From the NCBI GenBank assembly GCA_019828565.1, contig JAHDYR010000006.1:62001-126000 (forward strand): a stretch of DNA of 64,000 nucleotides, in the 5' to 3' direction. The DNA comes from Carpediemonas membranifera. Taxonomy: Eukaryota > Fornicata. Positions within the stretch are counted from its first letter, which is position 1; the number at the start of each line of letters is the position of its first letter. The notes below the pieces were generated by a model that had not been told where the DNA came from, made no database searches, and saw nothing but the letters and a program-made list of their open reading frames with translations. Shown here piece after piece: positions 9,673-18,653 of the stretch. A program made the position numbers and the translations under genes.

Positions 9673-10479
9673 TCATCCGAGGGCCACTGACGGCTCCCTG
9701 GTTGGCTGGGGCGGCGGAACCTCTGCCGATCGAATGATATGTGCTAAGCTGAGTCGCTCGCGCCTATACCGCTGGTAATCAAGATAATCTGCCTTGATAA
9801 AGTGTGGCTTGATAAAACGACGCGCGAAAGAGTCGACGGGACCCGGGAACTTGAGAGAGTGGAGACCTGGGATGGGTAGGAGGTATACTATTCCCAGCCC
9901 GATGCCCAGGAAGACACATGCTGAGTTCAGCAAGTCGGTGGAGGCGAGCAGTTGAAGCCCAAGCATAGCGATGAATAAACGGTCTGTGATGAACGGGTAA
10001 AGCGGGTGGCGGGCATATGGTGGTATATATCTCATGTATATGACCATGAGGGCGATTAACGGAGGTATGGGGGCACAGGTGACATAGTATCTGCTGGTCG
10101 AGTAGCCGAGATCCTCGGACCACGGAATGGCACCGAGGAGGTACAATCCGATGAGTACTGGCGTGATGATGAGCTGCGAGACTGTGAAGAGGAGCAGGAC
10201 GACGGCTAGGAAGCGACTCGTGCCGAAAAGACGCTCCAGGGCACGGAAACGGAACCACATGTAGAGCCAGACAAAGAATAGAGCTGGATATGTGAGAGTA
10301 AATGGAGATGTGACGACGCGCCACAGCTGAACATGGGAAATCATGCGATCAACGTCCAGGGTGCCAATGGTCGCCATAAAGAACGCGCAGAGAAGCGAAG
10401 ACCATACTAAAGAGAAGTAAAATATCGATTTCGTGGCTGGAGCGCCAGAGAAACCGAGTTCTCCACCATACCATCCCAT
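9673..10479 (-). CDS. UBAC2-type rhomboid-like membrane protein (inactive rhomboid)
   Basis: The product is a 268-residue multi-pass membrane protein, probably of the ER. The key block is LWRVVTSPFTLTYPALFFV followed by FRALERLFGTSRF, matching the LWRL-x(n)-ERxxGSxKF pattern of UBAC2 and related rhomboid pseudoproteases used in ER-associated degradation. About five to six hydrophobic segments follow. The rhomboid catalytic GxSG serine and the TM6 histidine are not apparent. The C-terminus is short, Pro-rich and lacks a visible UBA domain. A Derlin is less likely because the WR motif context differs. No intron. Confidence 0.65.
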   Translation of the reverse strand: MGWYGGELGFSGAPATKSIFYFSLVWSSLLCAFFMATIGTLDVDRMISHVQLWRVVTSPFTLTYPALFFVWLYMWFRFRALERLFGTSRFLAVVLLLFTVSQLIITPVLIGLYLLGAIPWSEDLGYSTSRYYVTCAPIPPLIALMVIYMRYIPPYARHPLYPFITDRLFIAMLGLQLLASTDLLNSACVFLGIGLGIVYLLPIPGLHSLKFPGPVDSFARRFIKPHFIKADYLDYQRYRRERLSLAHIIRSAEVPPPQPTREPSVALG

Positions 10480-10660
10480 CAGGCCGTTGTCAGGAACAAA
10501 ACTGCGCGACAGCCTAGATCAAGCGGTCGAGATGAAGATCAGCCTCGCCCGCACCTGTCATCTGCTACTGCCTTCAGGCCTTCAACCTCTAAACCGTTGC
10601 TTTCACCCATAAGAATACGGTGGACGATGTAATCTGACAACCGCATCACCATAAACAGCT

Positions 10661-13600
10661 TTACACATCAGACCGAGGGAACGCAAAGGCCGGATAACGC
10701 GCCTTACGCCTATTGAAGAAGCCGAAGAGCTCCCTCCTTATCATCTGAACCGTCTCGGGGTCCAACCGGCTTTCGATGGGCGCATCCCCCTCGAGTGTGC
10801 CCTCCAGCACTTGGTCCACAATGTTTCGGACATCTGCCTGCTTCTCCATGGAAGTCCCGAGACTTCCTAGCATCATGTTCACATCCTCGCAAAGTAGGGG
10901 AGAAAGCCATGGTTCATGGAGGTATGAATAGAGGTTGAAGCCTTCAGTACGGGATCTAGAAATGACGTTATGAAGCATGGCGTCCGGCATGCCGATGAGG
11001 GGGAAGAAATACGCCGGGTCGGGGCGGGGGGTGACAGTGTCGGCGATATACATAGTCAGAGCAGAAATAACCATAACTCCATGTACAGACGTAAATTGGA
11101 GTCGGACCAGTATGTCATCAGTGAGCTGCTCGATAGTTTCAGCGATGGTACGCTTCACAGGCGATGTTGGCTCTGTGATGTGGATATACATGCCACCTCC
11201 GACCTTCGAGACAGTGCTGACCGGATAGTCGAAGATGATGGGCTGGCTGGCCCGTTCGGTAACGACAGCACCGGTCACGAGCTCCGACAGCCTGGTCCCG
11301 AGGGCTTGGCCGCATTCTACGGGGGACGCGTCGGCCGGGCTCTGGACGGTGATACCACAGCGGCGAGAGAGCTTGGCCATGGATGAACAGGCGAGCACTG
11401 TAGGGTCAGAGGTCTCGCAGACGCCGTTGATGACGAGGCCGCCGTCGTACACCATGGAGGTCGAGTTACATGCGCCGAACACGAATGGGTCGACGTTGGG
11501 AACGTCCTGGGAGACAAAGGCGCGGCATGGAACAGTCTGGCGGGCTGCCTCGTGGCGAACAGTGCGAGCACTCGCCTTGGTCTGGCGGGTAGTGGGGGCG
11601 TCTTCGAGCACCACAGCCTGCAGATCGGCGGGCGTCTGCACAATCACGCCGGTAAGAACACCGTCCTCGTTGAGCTGAAGCTCGTTGACCACCATGCCTC
11701 GAGTGATGTCGACGCCCTTGGCGGTGAGCGCTTGGTCGACTCTCTCTTGAACTACGTCCCAGTCGAAAACAGGAGGGGCGTCAACGTGCTTGGGGACAAG
11801 GAGCGCGATCGAACCACCCTCTACACCCGCCTCAATGAGTACGGAAGCTGCTGCATAAGCCTGCACACTTTGGCCATAAACTGCGATTTTTGACTCCGAA
11901 TCGAGTCGAATGCACTCCTTGACCATGGCTTCAACGTCGGCAGAGTTCTTTGGCGAGAAGAGTTGGGTGTCGACCACGTTCCTCGTGAACTCGAGCTTGG
12001 ACTGCTGCTGCACGTCTTCGATGATTTCGACGACGGCTTCATCCACGGCCACGTCCATGGTGGTGTGCGTCGAGAGTGTAGGTGGGACTCCCAACCTGAC
12101 CAGAGTCTGGTCTGCTGTGACCTCTGTGATGACCATGGTGTCGTAGTACAGTTGTGAGGCGTCCGCGAGCAAGACAGCCTTGGCCTCGCGATCAATGCCC
12201 ACCACAAAGCCGTCGAGGGACGTGAGCTGCTGCGGCAGCCCCAGACGGCGCAGCTTGCTCTCGGTGTATGCAGGCTGAGTGAGGTTGTACTTGCCCTCAT
12301 GCTGCATGCCGCCGGGTCCTACTGCGACAATGTTTGGCCAGTAAATGAAAGGGTAGGTCGTCATAAGATGCTCGAGGAGCGCCCAGGTTGCATCACCCGT
12401 GCCGACAACGATGATTGGGCGATTGGCAACGACCTTGCGCTGGTGTAGCTCGCGTCTGAGTACAAGTCGCATCGCGTGATCAATCTGTTCTGGAGCGTGG
12501 AGGAGAGCGGCCTGGGCGTTCGCTGAGGAAGCATCGGCCGCCTTCTGCACCATCTTCAAATCTGCTGCTTCCACATCACTTGCCGCGGTGGTGGTCGCCA
12601 GCTGCTTCAGTGCCGCGCTGTCCTTGAGGACGGAGGGCCTCACTTGAGTCTGTGGCCTCAGCGGCCATGTCAGTGTGTACGCCAGCACCGCCTCTGGTCC
12701 GTCAGAGCAGAGCATGCCGTGGAGCTTGCCTGCCCCGAAGACCATCTGGAATGCAGCCCGACCAAGAGGGAAGAGATGAGGCGGGATGGTGCATGAAGAG
12801 ACGTGGAGGAGACGTGAGGTCGCATCAGGGCCTGCAGAGGGCATGTGGAAGCTCTTGGTGAGCATGTCGACGTCAAACAGGGCGCCAGAGATCTCTCCGA
12901 TGGTCTCAGCGCCGGCCAGGACCTCAAACTTCAAGTTACTACCGTCAACGACAGGCTCGGGGACAGCGAGGCCTGGGAGTAGCGAGAGTACGTTTCTGTG
13001 GTGGATGTAGCACGCCGACGTGGTGGGGGCGTTATGCTTGCGAGGCAACCGGGTGAACAAGTCAAGAAGAGGGAACTCGAGGATGGTGGCGGGTAGCGTG
13101 AGAACAAGGTACGTACACTCCTTGATAGAGGCGCAGATAGTGCGGATGAAGTCAACGGCACGGGATTCGAAGTCGGCATCGATGCAGACGACGTTAAGAG
13201 AGTAGGCGTTGTCGGCATTCATCCCCTCGAAGCCGGTGGTATCAAAGCTCTCCCTGATATCGTTGAGGATGGCCAGCTTGCTCATTGATACGAAGCCTGC
13301 CGCCTGAATGGCCGTCTCTGAGGCTAGTTCGCCTACAAAAGAGTAGTCGCCGGGCGTGGTCGACCGGATAATGTCTGCGAGGAAGAACTCGCCGTATCTG
13401 CTGGTGAGCACAGCCGCCTGTTCATCGAATATGGGCAGGAGGTCGTCGAAATCCTCCTCCAGGGCAGGTCGTACAGTCAGCCGGGGCAGGATGGTGTCAC
13501 GGTCACTGAACAGCACAGACCATTGCTTGCCGTCGACCTCAGCCTCCACCTCAGTGAAGCACCCCTCCAGCACCTCAGCGGCAAGGGAGTTTGTCGTTGT

Positions 13601-14020
13601 CGAAATGTGGACAATCTGGTCTGCATGGGGGAAGGAGGCATACACAGCAGTAAGCAGGGTGTCAATCGCCTCACGGGCAGCAAAGACATCGCCGAAGACG
13701 TAGTCTGTGAGGTATAAGGTGTGGGGAGCGCCGAGGACGAGGCCGGTGCAGTCTGGGTCCTCGAGGCGTTTCTTCCAGTCGGGAACGGCCTCGGGGATGT
13801 AGCTTGGGGGAGTGTCGGATATAAACACGTATGAGCGTTCAAGATCTCGCTCATTGACGATGCCCGACTCGGATTCTTGAACCTTTGTCGCCATGACGGC
13901 GAAAAGGCTGTTATTGAAGACGGCGTTCACATTCTCCAAGCTTATGTGGCCACCTGTAGGCTTAACCAGATCGGAATGGAGCGTATTTAGCCTGTCTGGC
14001 GTTATAAGCTCGAGATTCAT
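10661..14020 (-). CDS. CFAP61: Cilia- and flagella-associated protein 61 (CFAP61)
   Basis: The product is an 1119-residue axonemal protein that in other flagellates belongs to the calmodulin- and spoke-associated complex at radial spoke 3. The N-terminal acetyltransferase-like region contains the family hallmark LTSRYGEFFLADII near residue 210 and TYLVLTLPATILEFPLL near residue 310. From about residue 500 a Rossmann-like dehydrogenase fold follows: NRPIIVVGTGDATWALLEHL and later SKIAVYGQSVQAYAAASVL. Both halves are expected for CFAP61. The frame opens four codons earlier at a TTG, so the ATG at 14020 is used. It is intronless despite its length. Together with IFT20 it shows the organism builds motile flagella. 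Confidence 0.9.
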   Translation of the reverse strand: MNLELITPDRLNTLHSDLVKPTGGHISLENVNAVFNNSLFAVMATKVQESESGIVNERDLERSYVFISDTPPSYIPEAVPDWKKRLEDPDCTGLVLGAPHTLYLTDYVFGDVFAAREAIDTLLTAVYASFPHADQIVHISTTTNSLAAEVLEGCFTEVEAEVDGKQWSVLFSDRDTILPRLTVRPALEEDFDDLLPIFDEQAAVLTSRYGEFFLADIIRSTTPGDYSFVGELASETAIQAAGFVSMSKLAILNDIRESFDTTGFEGMNADNAYSLNVVCIDADFESRAVDFIRTICASIKECTYLVLTLPATILEFPLLDLFTRLPRKHNAPTTSACYIHHRNVLSLLPGLAVPEPVVDGSNLKFEVLAGAETIGEISGALFDVDMLTKSFHMPSAGPDATSRLLHVSSCTIPPHLFPLGRAAFQMVFGAGKLHGMLCSDGPEAVLAYTLTWPLRPQTQVRPSVLKDSAALKQLATTTAASDVEAADLKMVQKAADASSANAQAALLHAPEQIDHAMRLVLRRELHQRKVVANRPIIVVGTGDATWALLEHLMTTYPFIYWPNIVAVGPGGMQHEGKYNLTQPAYTESKLRRLGLPQQLTSLDGFVVGIDREAKAVLLADASQLYYDTMVITEVTADQTLVRLGVPPTLSTHTTMDVAVDEAVVEIIEDVQQQSKLEFTRNVVDTQLFSPKNSADVEAMVKECIRLDSESKIAVYGQSVQAYAAASVLIEAGVEGGSIALLVPKHVDAPPVFDWDVVQERVDQALTAKGVDITRGMVVNELQLNEDGVLTGVIVQTPADLQAVVLEDAPTTRQTKASARTVRHEAARQTVPCRAFVSQDVPNVDPFVFGACNSTSMVYDGGLVINGVCETSDPTVLACSSMAKLSRRCGITVQSPADASPVECGQALGTRLSELVTGAVVTERASQPIIFDYPVSTVSKVGGGMYIHITEPTSPVKRTIAETIEQLTDDILVRLQFTSVHGVMVISALTMYIADTVTPRPDPAYFFPLIGMPDAMLHNVISRSRTEGFNLYSYLHEPWLSPLLCEDVNMMLGSLGTSMEKQADVRNIVDQVLEGTLEGDAPIESRLDPETVQMIRRELFGFFNRRKARYPAFAFPRSDV

Positions 14021-14154
14021 GGTCGTTGGCAAATTCTGTGTGGGGTCAAGTTGTGGAACTCAAGTCGAGCGGAAAGGCGGCGCCTGGGAGTTTATACTGG
14101 TCTATCTAAACGCGGATGGTGCTGTTAGCTCGCTTGAGCGAAACGTCGGAGGGC

Positions 14155-14433
14155 TCACGAATCGCTGGAGTGGAGGGCGAGCTTGGCGGCAAGCTCCTCA
14201 TTCTTAGCGATCATCTCGGCAATGACTCGCTTAGATGCTTCCACTTCTTTCTTCGATTCGGCCACACGGGCCTTCATCATCTCATTTTGCTCACGAAGCT
14301 CGAAATTCTCGGAAGCAATCAAGTTGAACTCATTTTGAAGCTGCTCAAGCATGTTTGGCACCGAAACTAGCACTTCCTCGCTAAATTCGGGCTCATCACC
14401 CGTTTCAGGCGCGCGTACAAGCTCGAGAGACAT
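14155..14433 (-). CDS. Small coiled-coil protein, 92 residues
   Basis: Heptad-rich helix fills about residues 25-90 (MLEQLQNEFNLIASENFELR and onward, rich in Glu, Lys and Ala). No family is recognisable. It sits 55 bp downstream of the Spc25-like gene and upstream of CFAP61 on the same strand. The coiled coil suggests a partner subunit, but nothing ties it to a particular complex. The start is the ATG at 14433; an upstream GTG was ignored. Confidence 0.6.
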   Translation of the reverse strand: MSLELVRAPETGDEPEFSEEVLVSVPNMLEQLQNEFNLIASENFELREQNEMMKARVAESKKEVEASKRVIAEMIAKNEELAAKLALHSSDS

Positions 14434-14491
14434 CACTCTAAAGCATTTACGTAATGTTACGGCAAATATAAATCATTCAGTGCAGTGCTTC

Positions 14492-15115
14492 TCAACTCCG
14501 CATTGCTTCCAAGAACGCAACATAGTCATTGGTCTCCTCAAACAGAGCCAGAGCCCTATCGGCCGTGTCGGCGTCGACACCCACCACGCCATCGGAGAAT
14601 ACGTAGGCTTCGACGCCATTCACAACCTTTGCCGTAAGAACAAACCGTATTGGTGGCTTGTTTGGCCTCGTCAGCGTGTGGGAGAAGCCCTTGGCGGCCT
14701 GGCTTAGCTCAATCGTCAAGTCGGGATTGCGGGCGCGGAACTTGTCGAGGCGGGACTGGTTTTCGTCCAGCTTCGCCTTCAACTGGTCCCTGAGCTTCCG
14801 GTCAGCACGTTCTTGTTCTTGAAGCTTAGAAATTGTCCTTTTTGCCTTCTCGTGGTCGCTCTCGAGCTGGCCAAGGACTGTACCAAGGCGCTGGCCGGTC
14901 ATTTCCACGCCAGAAGAGGTGTCAATAATCGCATTAGCACGGAGATCGAACTGTTCTCTCTCCTCCTCCAGCGTTTGTCCATATTTCTGAAGTTGCGTCG
15001 TTCTATCATCAAGCAAGCGGCCTCGCTCTTCAGATATGCGCAAATGCGCAGCAAGAATCTGTTCTCTTGCACGGGAGTCTTCCTTCATCCCCGCTATTAA
15101 TCCTTTCAAGTCCAT
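14492..15115 (-). CDS. Coiled-coil protein with C-terminal globular domain, Spc25-like candidate
   Basis: The product is 207 residues. About residues 1-140 form a continuous coiled coil. Residues 145-207 form a small alpha/beta domain (PIRFVLTAKVVNGVEAYVFS, then DRALALFEETNDYVAFLEAM). Length, order of parts and the closing helix N-D-Y-x-x-F-L-x-x-M-R match Spc25, the Ndc80-complex subunit, whose C-terminal RWD domain ends with a similar N-N-F-x-x-F-L-x-x-V-R helix. The match is short and other coiled-coil/RWD proteins (Spc24, Csm1, Mcm21) are possible. The ATG at 15115 is used because the longer open frame has no upstream ATG. Confidence 0.45.
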   Translation of the reverse strand: MDLKGLIAGMKEDSRAREQILAAHLRISEERGRLLDDRTTQLQKYGQTLEEEREQFDLRANAIIDTSSGVEMTGQRLGTVLGQLESDHEKAKRTISKLQEQERADRKLRDQLKAKLDENQSRLDKFRARNPDLTIELSQAAKGFSHTLTRPNKPPIRFVLTAKVVNGVEAYVFSDGVVGVDADTADRALALFEETNDYVAFLEAMRS

Positions 15116-15282
15116 GATCCTTCTGCTGCTTGTTGGCTTCGGGAAATTCTCACAGCGACAGCAATGATCGCCAAGTCCATCAACGTGTCTCTCAACAACA
15201 CAAAAGACACAGGACAGCACACGCTAAACTCCCCATCCCATAATGCAGTCCGCTAGTATTTTAACGCTGCTGGCCGTGTCTC

Positions 15283-16633
15283 TCAGACGCCATTGCTAAT
15301 CCGCACCGCCCCATCCTCTGCAATCGCAAGGAGACGCCCATCGTCACTCCACGCCGACCGCCGCCCAGTACTAGCCAGGGCCCGCGGCTCATCGCAGTCG
15401 TGCAGCTCCACGCCCTTGCCCCCGCATGATACCCAGGTGCTCGGCAGCAAGGGATGCGCTGAAACACTGAGACCACTCCCACCGCGCCGGAGAGCCCGGT
15501 TAGAGGCTCGAGTGTCCATCACAATGACCTCATCAATTGATGTAGGAATAACAACGGTGTGCCGGTCAGCCAAGAGGTCAAGACCGATCGCCATGTTGGG
15601 AATCTTGTGCTTCCACTCGACCTTGCCGGAACGAAGGTCTATAGCGTGGACGTATGATAGATTCGCTGAAGAAACAAAAACTTCTCCCATGGGGTTCGAA
15701 CCCAGTCCCATTATTGGACCGAGGTTTGATCCATACAGGCCAATCTGTTGCCCAGTTTCCAAACAAAAGTGAACCACGCTCCCGCCATCCACGCCTGCGA
15801 TAATATCGTCCTTTCCAGGCATATTAAGAGCCCCTACAGCGTCGCTCGGGTAGCCAGGGTAGTCACCAATGGTTGGAGTTCCCTTAGAGCAAGCTAATGC
15901 TGACACGACGTCACCCTTGCGGTCAATGAGGGATATATTCCCATCTTCCAACCCGGCTGCTGTGAGACCCGTCCTTCTGTCAACAGCGAGAGAGACAGTC
16001 CTGTGCTCAAAATTAGTGGTCGAGAGCTTATTCCAGGACCGGGGGTTGTATCGAAGCAGGGTCTTCTCCCCAGCGATGGCCAGTGATTCAGGACCAAACG
16101 CCAGTGAGCTAATAGTGCCGATGTCTGTGGGAATGGTGCAGGTCTGAGTATTGTCGTTCTGGAAGAAGTGTAGCCCGTCCATTGGCGACTGTTTTTGTTC
16201 CATTTGTGCTATCAAACGGTTGTATTTTCTAAGAATGGCCTCGTTTGCTGCTCTGGTCTCCTCAAGCTCGGTGGTTGCTCGTTTCAAGTTCATTCTTATG
16301 CTGCCGTACTGGTGTTTGATGGTGTCGAGCATGCCATTGACGTTAGATGTCTCTATCTTGTCCGATTGATCCTCATAGGTCGTGTCGAAGTACACGGGGA
16401 AGACATCTCTCGACTCATCAAGGACGGTGCGGCAAACTGGACACGTGGTGATCGATCTACCACTGTGTAATGCGTTCTGGGTGAACAAACACGTTGAGCC
16501 AGGTATGTAACGCATCTTTGGCGAATGCATGGCCGCAGCGAGTGATTACGGGGTTGTTCTCGTGAGAAAGAGGCTCCATTGTGATTCTACAGAAGAGTTT
16601 GTCGATTGGGACCGTTGCATTCTCAACGTCCAT
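15283..16633 (-). CDS. RING/coiled-coil/WD40 E3 ubiquitin ligase (RFWD3/TRAIP-like)
   Basis: The gene has two exons: 16633-16491 and 16462-15283, with a 28-nt intron (GTTTGT...ATTACACAG). The 440-residue product has an N-terminal zinc-finger region (LFCRITMEPL, ITRCGHAFAKDALHTWL, then TTCPVCRTVL), with the splice between TWLN and the CPVC pair. A coiled coil lies at about 70-115, and a propeller region with weak repeats runs to the end. This order matches RFWD3 and also PRP19. The CPVCR plus DVFPVYF pattern favours the RFWD3/TRAIP RING group, which acts in DNA-damage signalling. The first ligand pair reads C-R-I-T rather than C-x-x-C, so one zinc site may be altered or U-box-like. Confidence 0.65.
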
Positions 16634-16738
16634 TGAATATCAGGATTGTCTGAGAAGCCTGATAATGCCTAAAATGCACGCATGCAACCACGGATTCAAA
16701 CAAATTGTTCAAGCGTTTACTCGACTGAGCTGAGGAGC

Positions 16739-17676
16739 TTAGAAGTGGCCGGCCATGCAGCCCATGCTCTCGATGCCGCACTCGTCGACACCGCGCTTGA
16801 TCTTGAAGGTACCGCCGATACCCCAGTCATAGCCCCAAGAGTTGGCAACGGTCCAGTAGGGAGTGTTGTCCTCAACGCCCCAGCCGATGATCTTGATGGC
16901 GTGGCCGCCCATCTCCTGGCCGGAGGTGTGGTGGTAGACACCGGAGGTGTAGTAGTAGAAATCACGATAAACGATGAAGGCAGCCTCGATGGGGCCGTAG
17001 TTGTAGATCTCGTCCTGGATCTCCTCAACGGAGTTGAGCTGCTTGAAGGAGGTAGCGTAGTACTTCTGGGGGGCGGAGCCGTCCTCGCAGGTGGAGGGGC
17101 AGGCGGGCACGTCACCCTGGGCGGACTTGTAGGAAAGGCAAGAGTTGGGGACGATACCGTAGTTCTTGATGTAGTTCCAGACGTTGTACATGGCACCGCC
17201 GTTGCAGCCGTGGTCGGTGTGGTCGCAGGAAACGAGCCACTGAGCGGAGAACTTCACGGACTCGCCCTTGGCGATGCAGTAGCGGTCGGAGGAGGACTCA
17301 GCGGCGCCGAAGGCCCAGCAGGAGCCGCACTGGGCCTGGTTACGGATCTCCTTGACGGTGGGGCAGGAAGCACCCCACTTGTCGCGGGAATCGAAGGACT
17401 CGGGAAGAGTGTAGTCGAGCTCGAAGGTGGACTCGGCGAACATGCGGGGGCGGCGAGCGGGGATGGTGCGCATGACCATGCGGGAGAGCTCCCAATCGGA
17501 CTTGCCGACGAACTTCTCGTGGATGCCAACCTGCGTAACGGAAAATGGAGCGAATTTCGATTCGCGGAAAAACTAACCTCAAAAGAGGGCTTGGTCTGAC
17601 GGATCATCTCAGCCTCACGCTCGGTGAGCTGGGCGAAAGCAAGAGCAACAATAGCAAGAGCGATGACGAACTTCAT
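16739..17676 (-). CDS. Cathepsin B-like cysteine protease
   Basis: The gene has two exons: 17676-17578 and 17530-16739, with a 47-nt intron (GTTAGT...GTTACGCAG). The 296-residue preproenzyme starts with a signal peptide (MKFVIALAIVALAFA) and a short propeptide. The mature domain has the oxyanion glutamine and active-site cysteine in QCGSCWAF, the histidine in GGHAIKIIGWG and the asparagine in VANSWG, so the triad is intact. C-N-G-G-(x)-M-Y is also present. The occluding-loop region is short and lacks the double histidine of animal cathepsin B, as in Giardia enzymes. It probably works in endolysosomal or secreted digestion of prey. Confidence 0.92.
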
Positions 17677-17703
17677 AGCCTTCGAGGATAGTGGCCAGGA
17701 CAA

Positions 17704-18653
17704 ACCTGCACATTCGACACAATTCTCGACACCAACTGAGATCTACCTCTCTGGGAATGGCTGGAGAAAATTACGTAGAGATTGGATGGCATGCTCTACA
17801 TACATCACAATCATGGGCGTTTTGTGGCGACTAAGGCTTCTAACGGCTGGGCTGGAGGATGACGGTAAAAAAATGATTAGCCTTCTACATGGTCTACATA
17901 GACCTAAGAGAGGGTTGAGGGAGTTTAAACTGCAATTGCGTGCAATGAACATCACTCTTGACAAATTTTGACTTCAAGTTGACTTTCGTTGAAAAATCAT
18001 GTTGACGGCCAGAGCAACGAAAACACCAACAATATCCTCAGACGCATGATTATCTGTGCTGAGGGAGAATAGGGGTGGGTATATCGCCAGAAAAATGCTG
18101 GAAGACCTGAAGATGCGGTGAGGGTGCATGCAATCAAGGTTGCCTGGGTCAATCGATGGTGGATATCCAGGAGGTGACAGGAATTTGTTCAGACGCATGG
18201 CAAGCAGGTCAATGATCGCCACTCAGACGCTGGTGTGGCCCGCCCACACCAGTCGAGCTGCACTCTCTCATATCACTGCATCGCCACCATCCATTCCGCA
18301 CCCATACTCTCATTCTGCCAGGCAGGGTCGTTTATATCACATGATGCACTCAGATCTGTCAGATCTTCCGCGGAGATCGTTGCGATTTCTCAAAAGGGAA
18401 CGTGCCACAGTCGTGGGCTACTGAGGCGCTGTTGTTGGAGATAGCTGTACCGCAGTGGGCATTCTGATGCTCCCGTTTGGTCTGTGTGCTGAAAGAACGA
18501 GCTCCGCTGAACTGCGGCGATCATTTCTCGTACAGACAGCGGTGAAAGGAGGTCGTGAAGGCGTTCAAATGATGGAAGCATTGTTTGTGGTTGATTATGC
18601 TTTTTTAAGCTTTCATACTTCGTGCAGCGGGTTAGTGAGACTGTAGACCTGTC
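17704..18653. other. Gene-poor stretch of 950 bp
   Basis: No confident gene. The plus strand has a 115-codon frame (17624-17971) that overlaps the cathepsin exon in antisense and shows no family. AT-rich sequence near 17990 and several short broken frames are present. It may hold promoters for the diverging cathepsin and RCC1 genes or decayed coding sequence. Confidence 0.35.

Noticed and set aside
15283-16633. PRP19 as identity of the RING/coiled-coil/WD40 protein.
   Set aside because: PRP19 has a U-box without CPVC cysteines. The CPVCR and following segment look more like RFWD3/TRAIP, though the domain order is the same.
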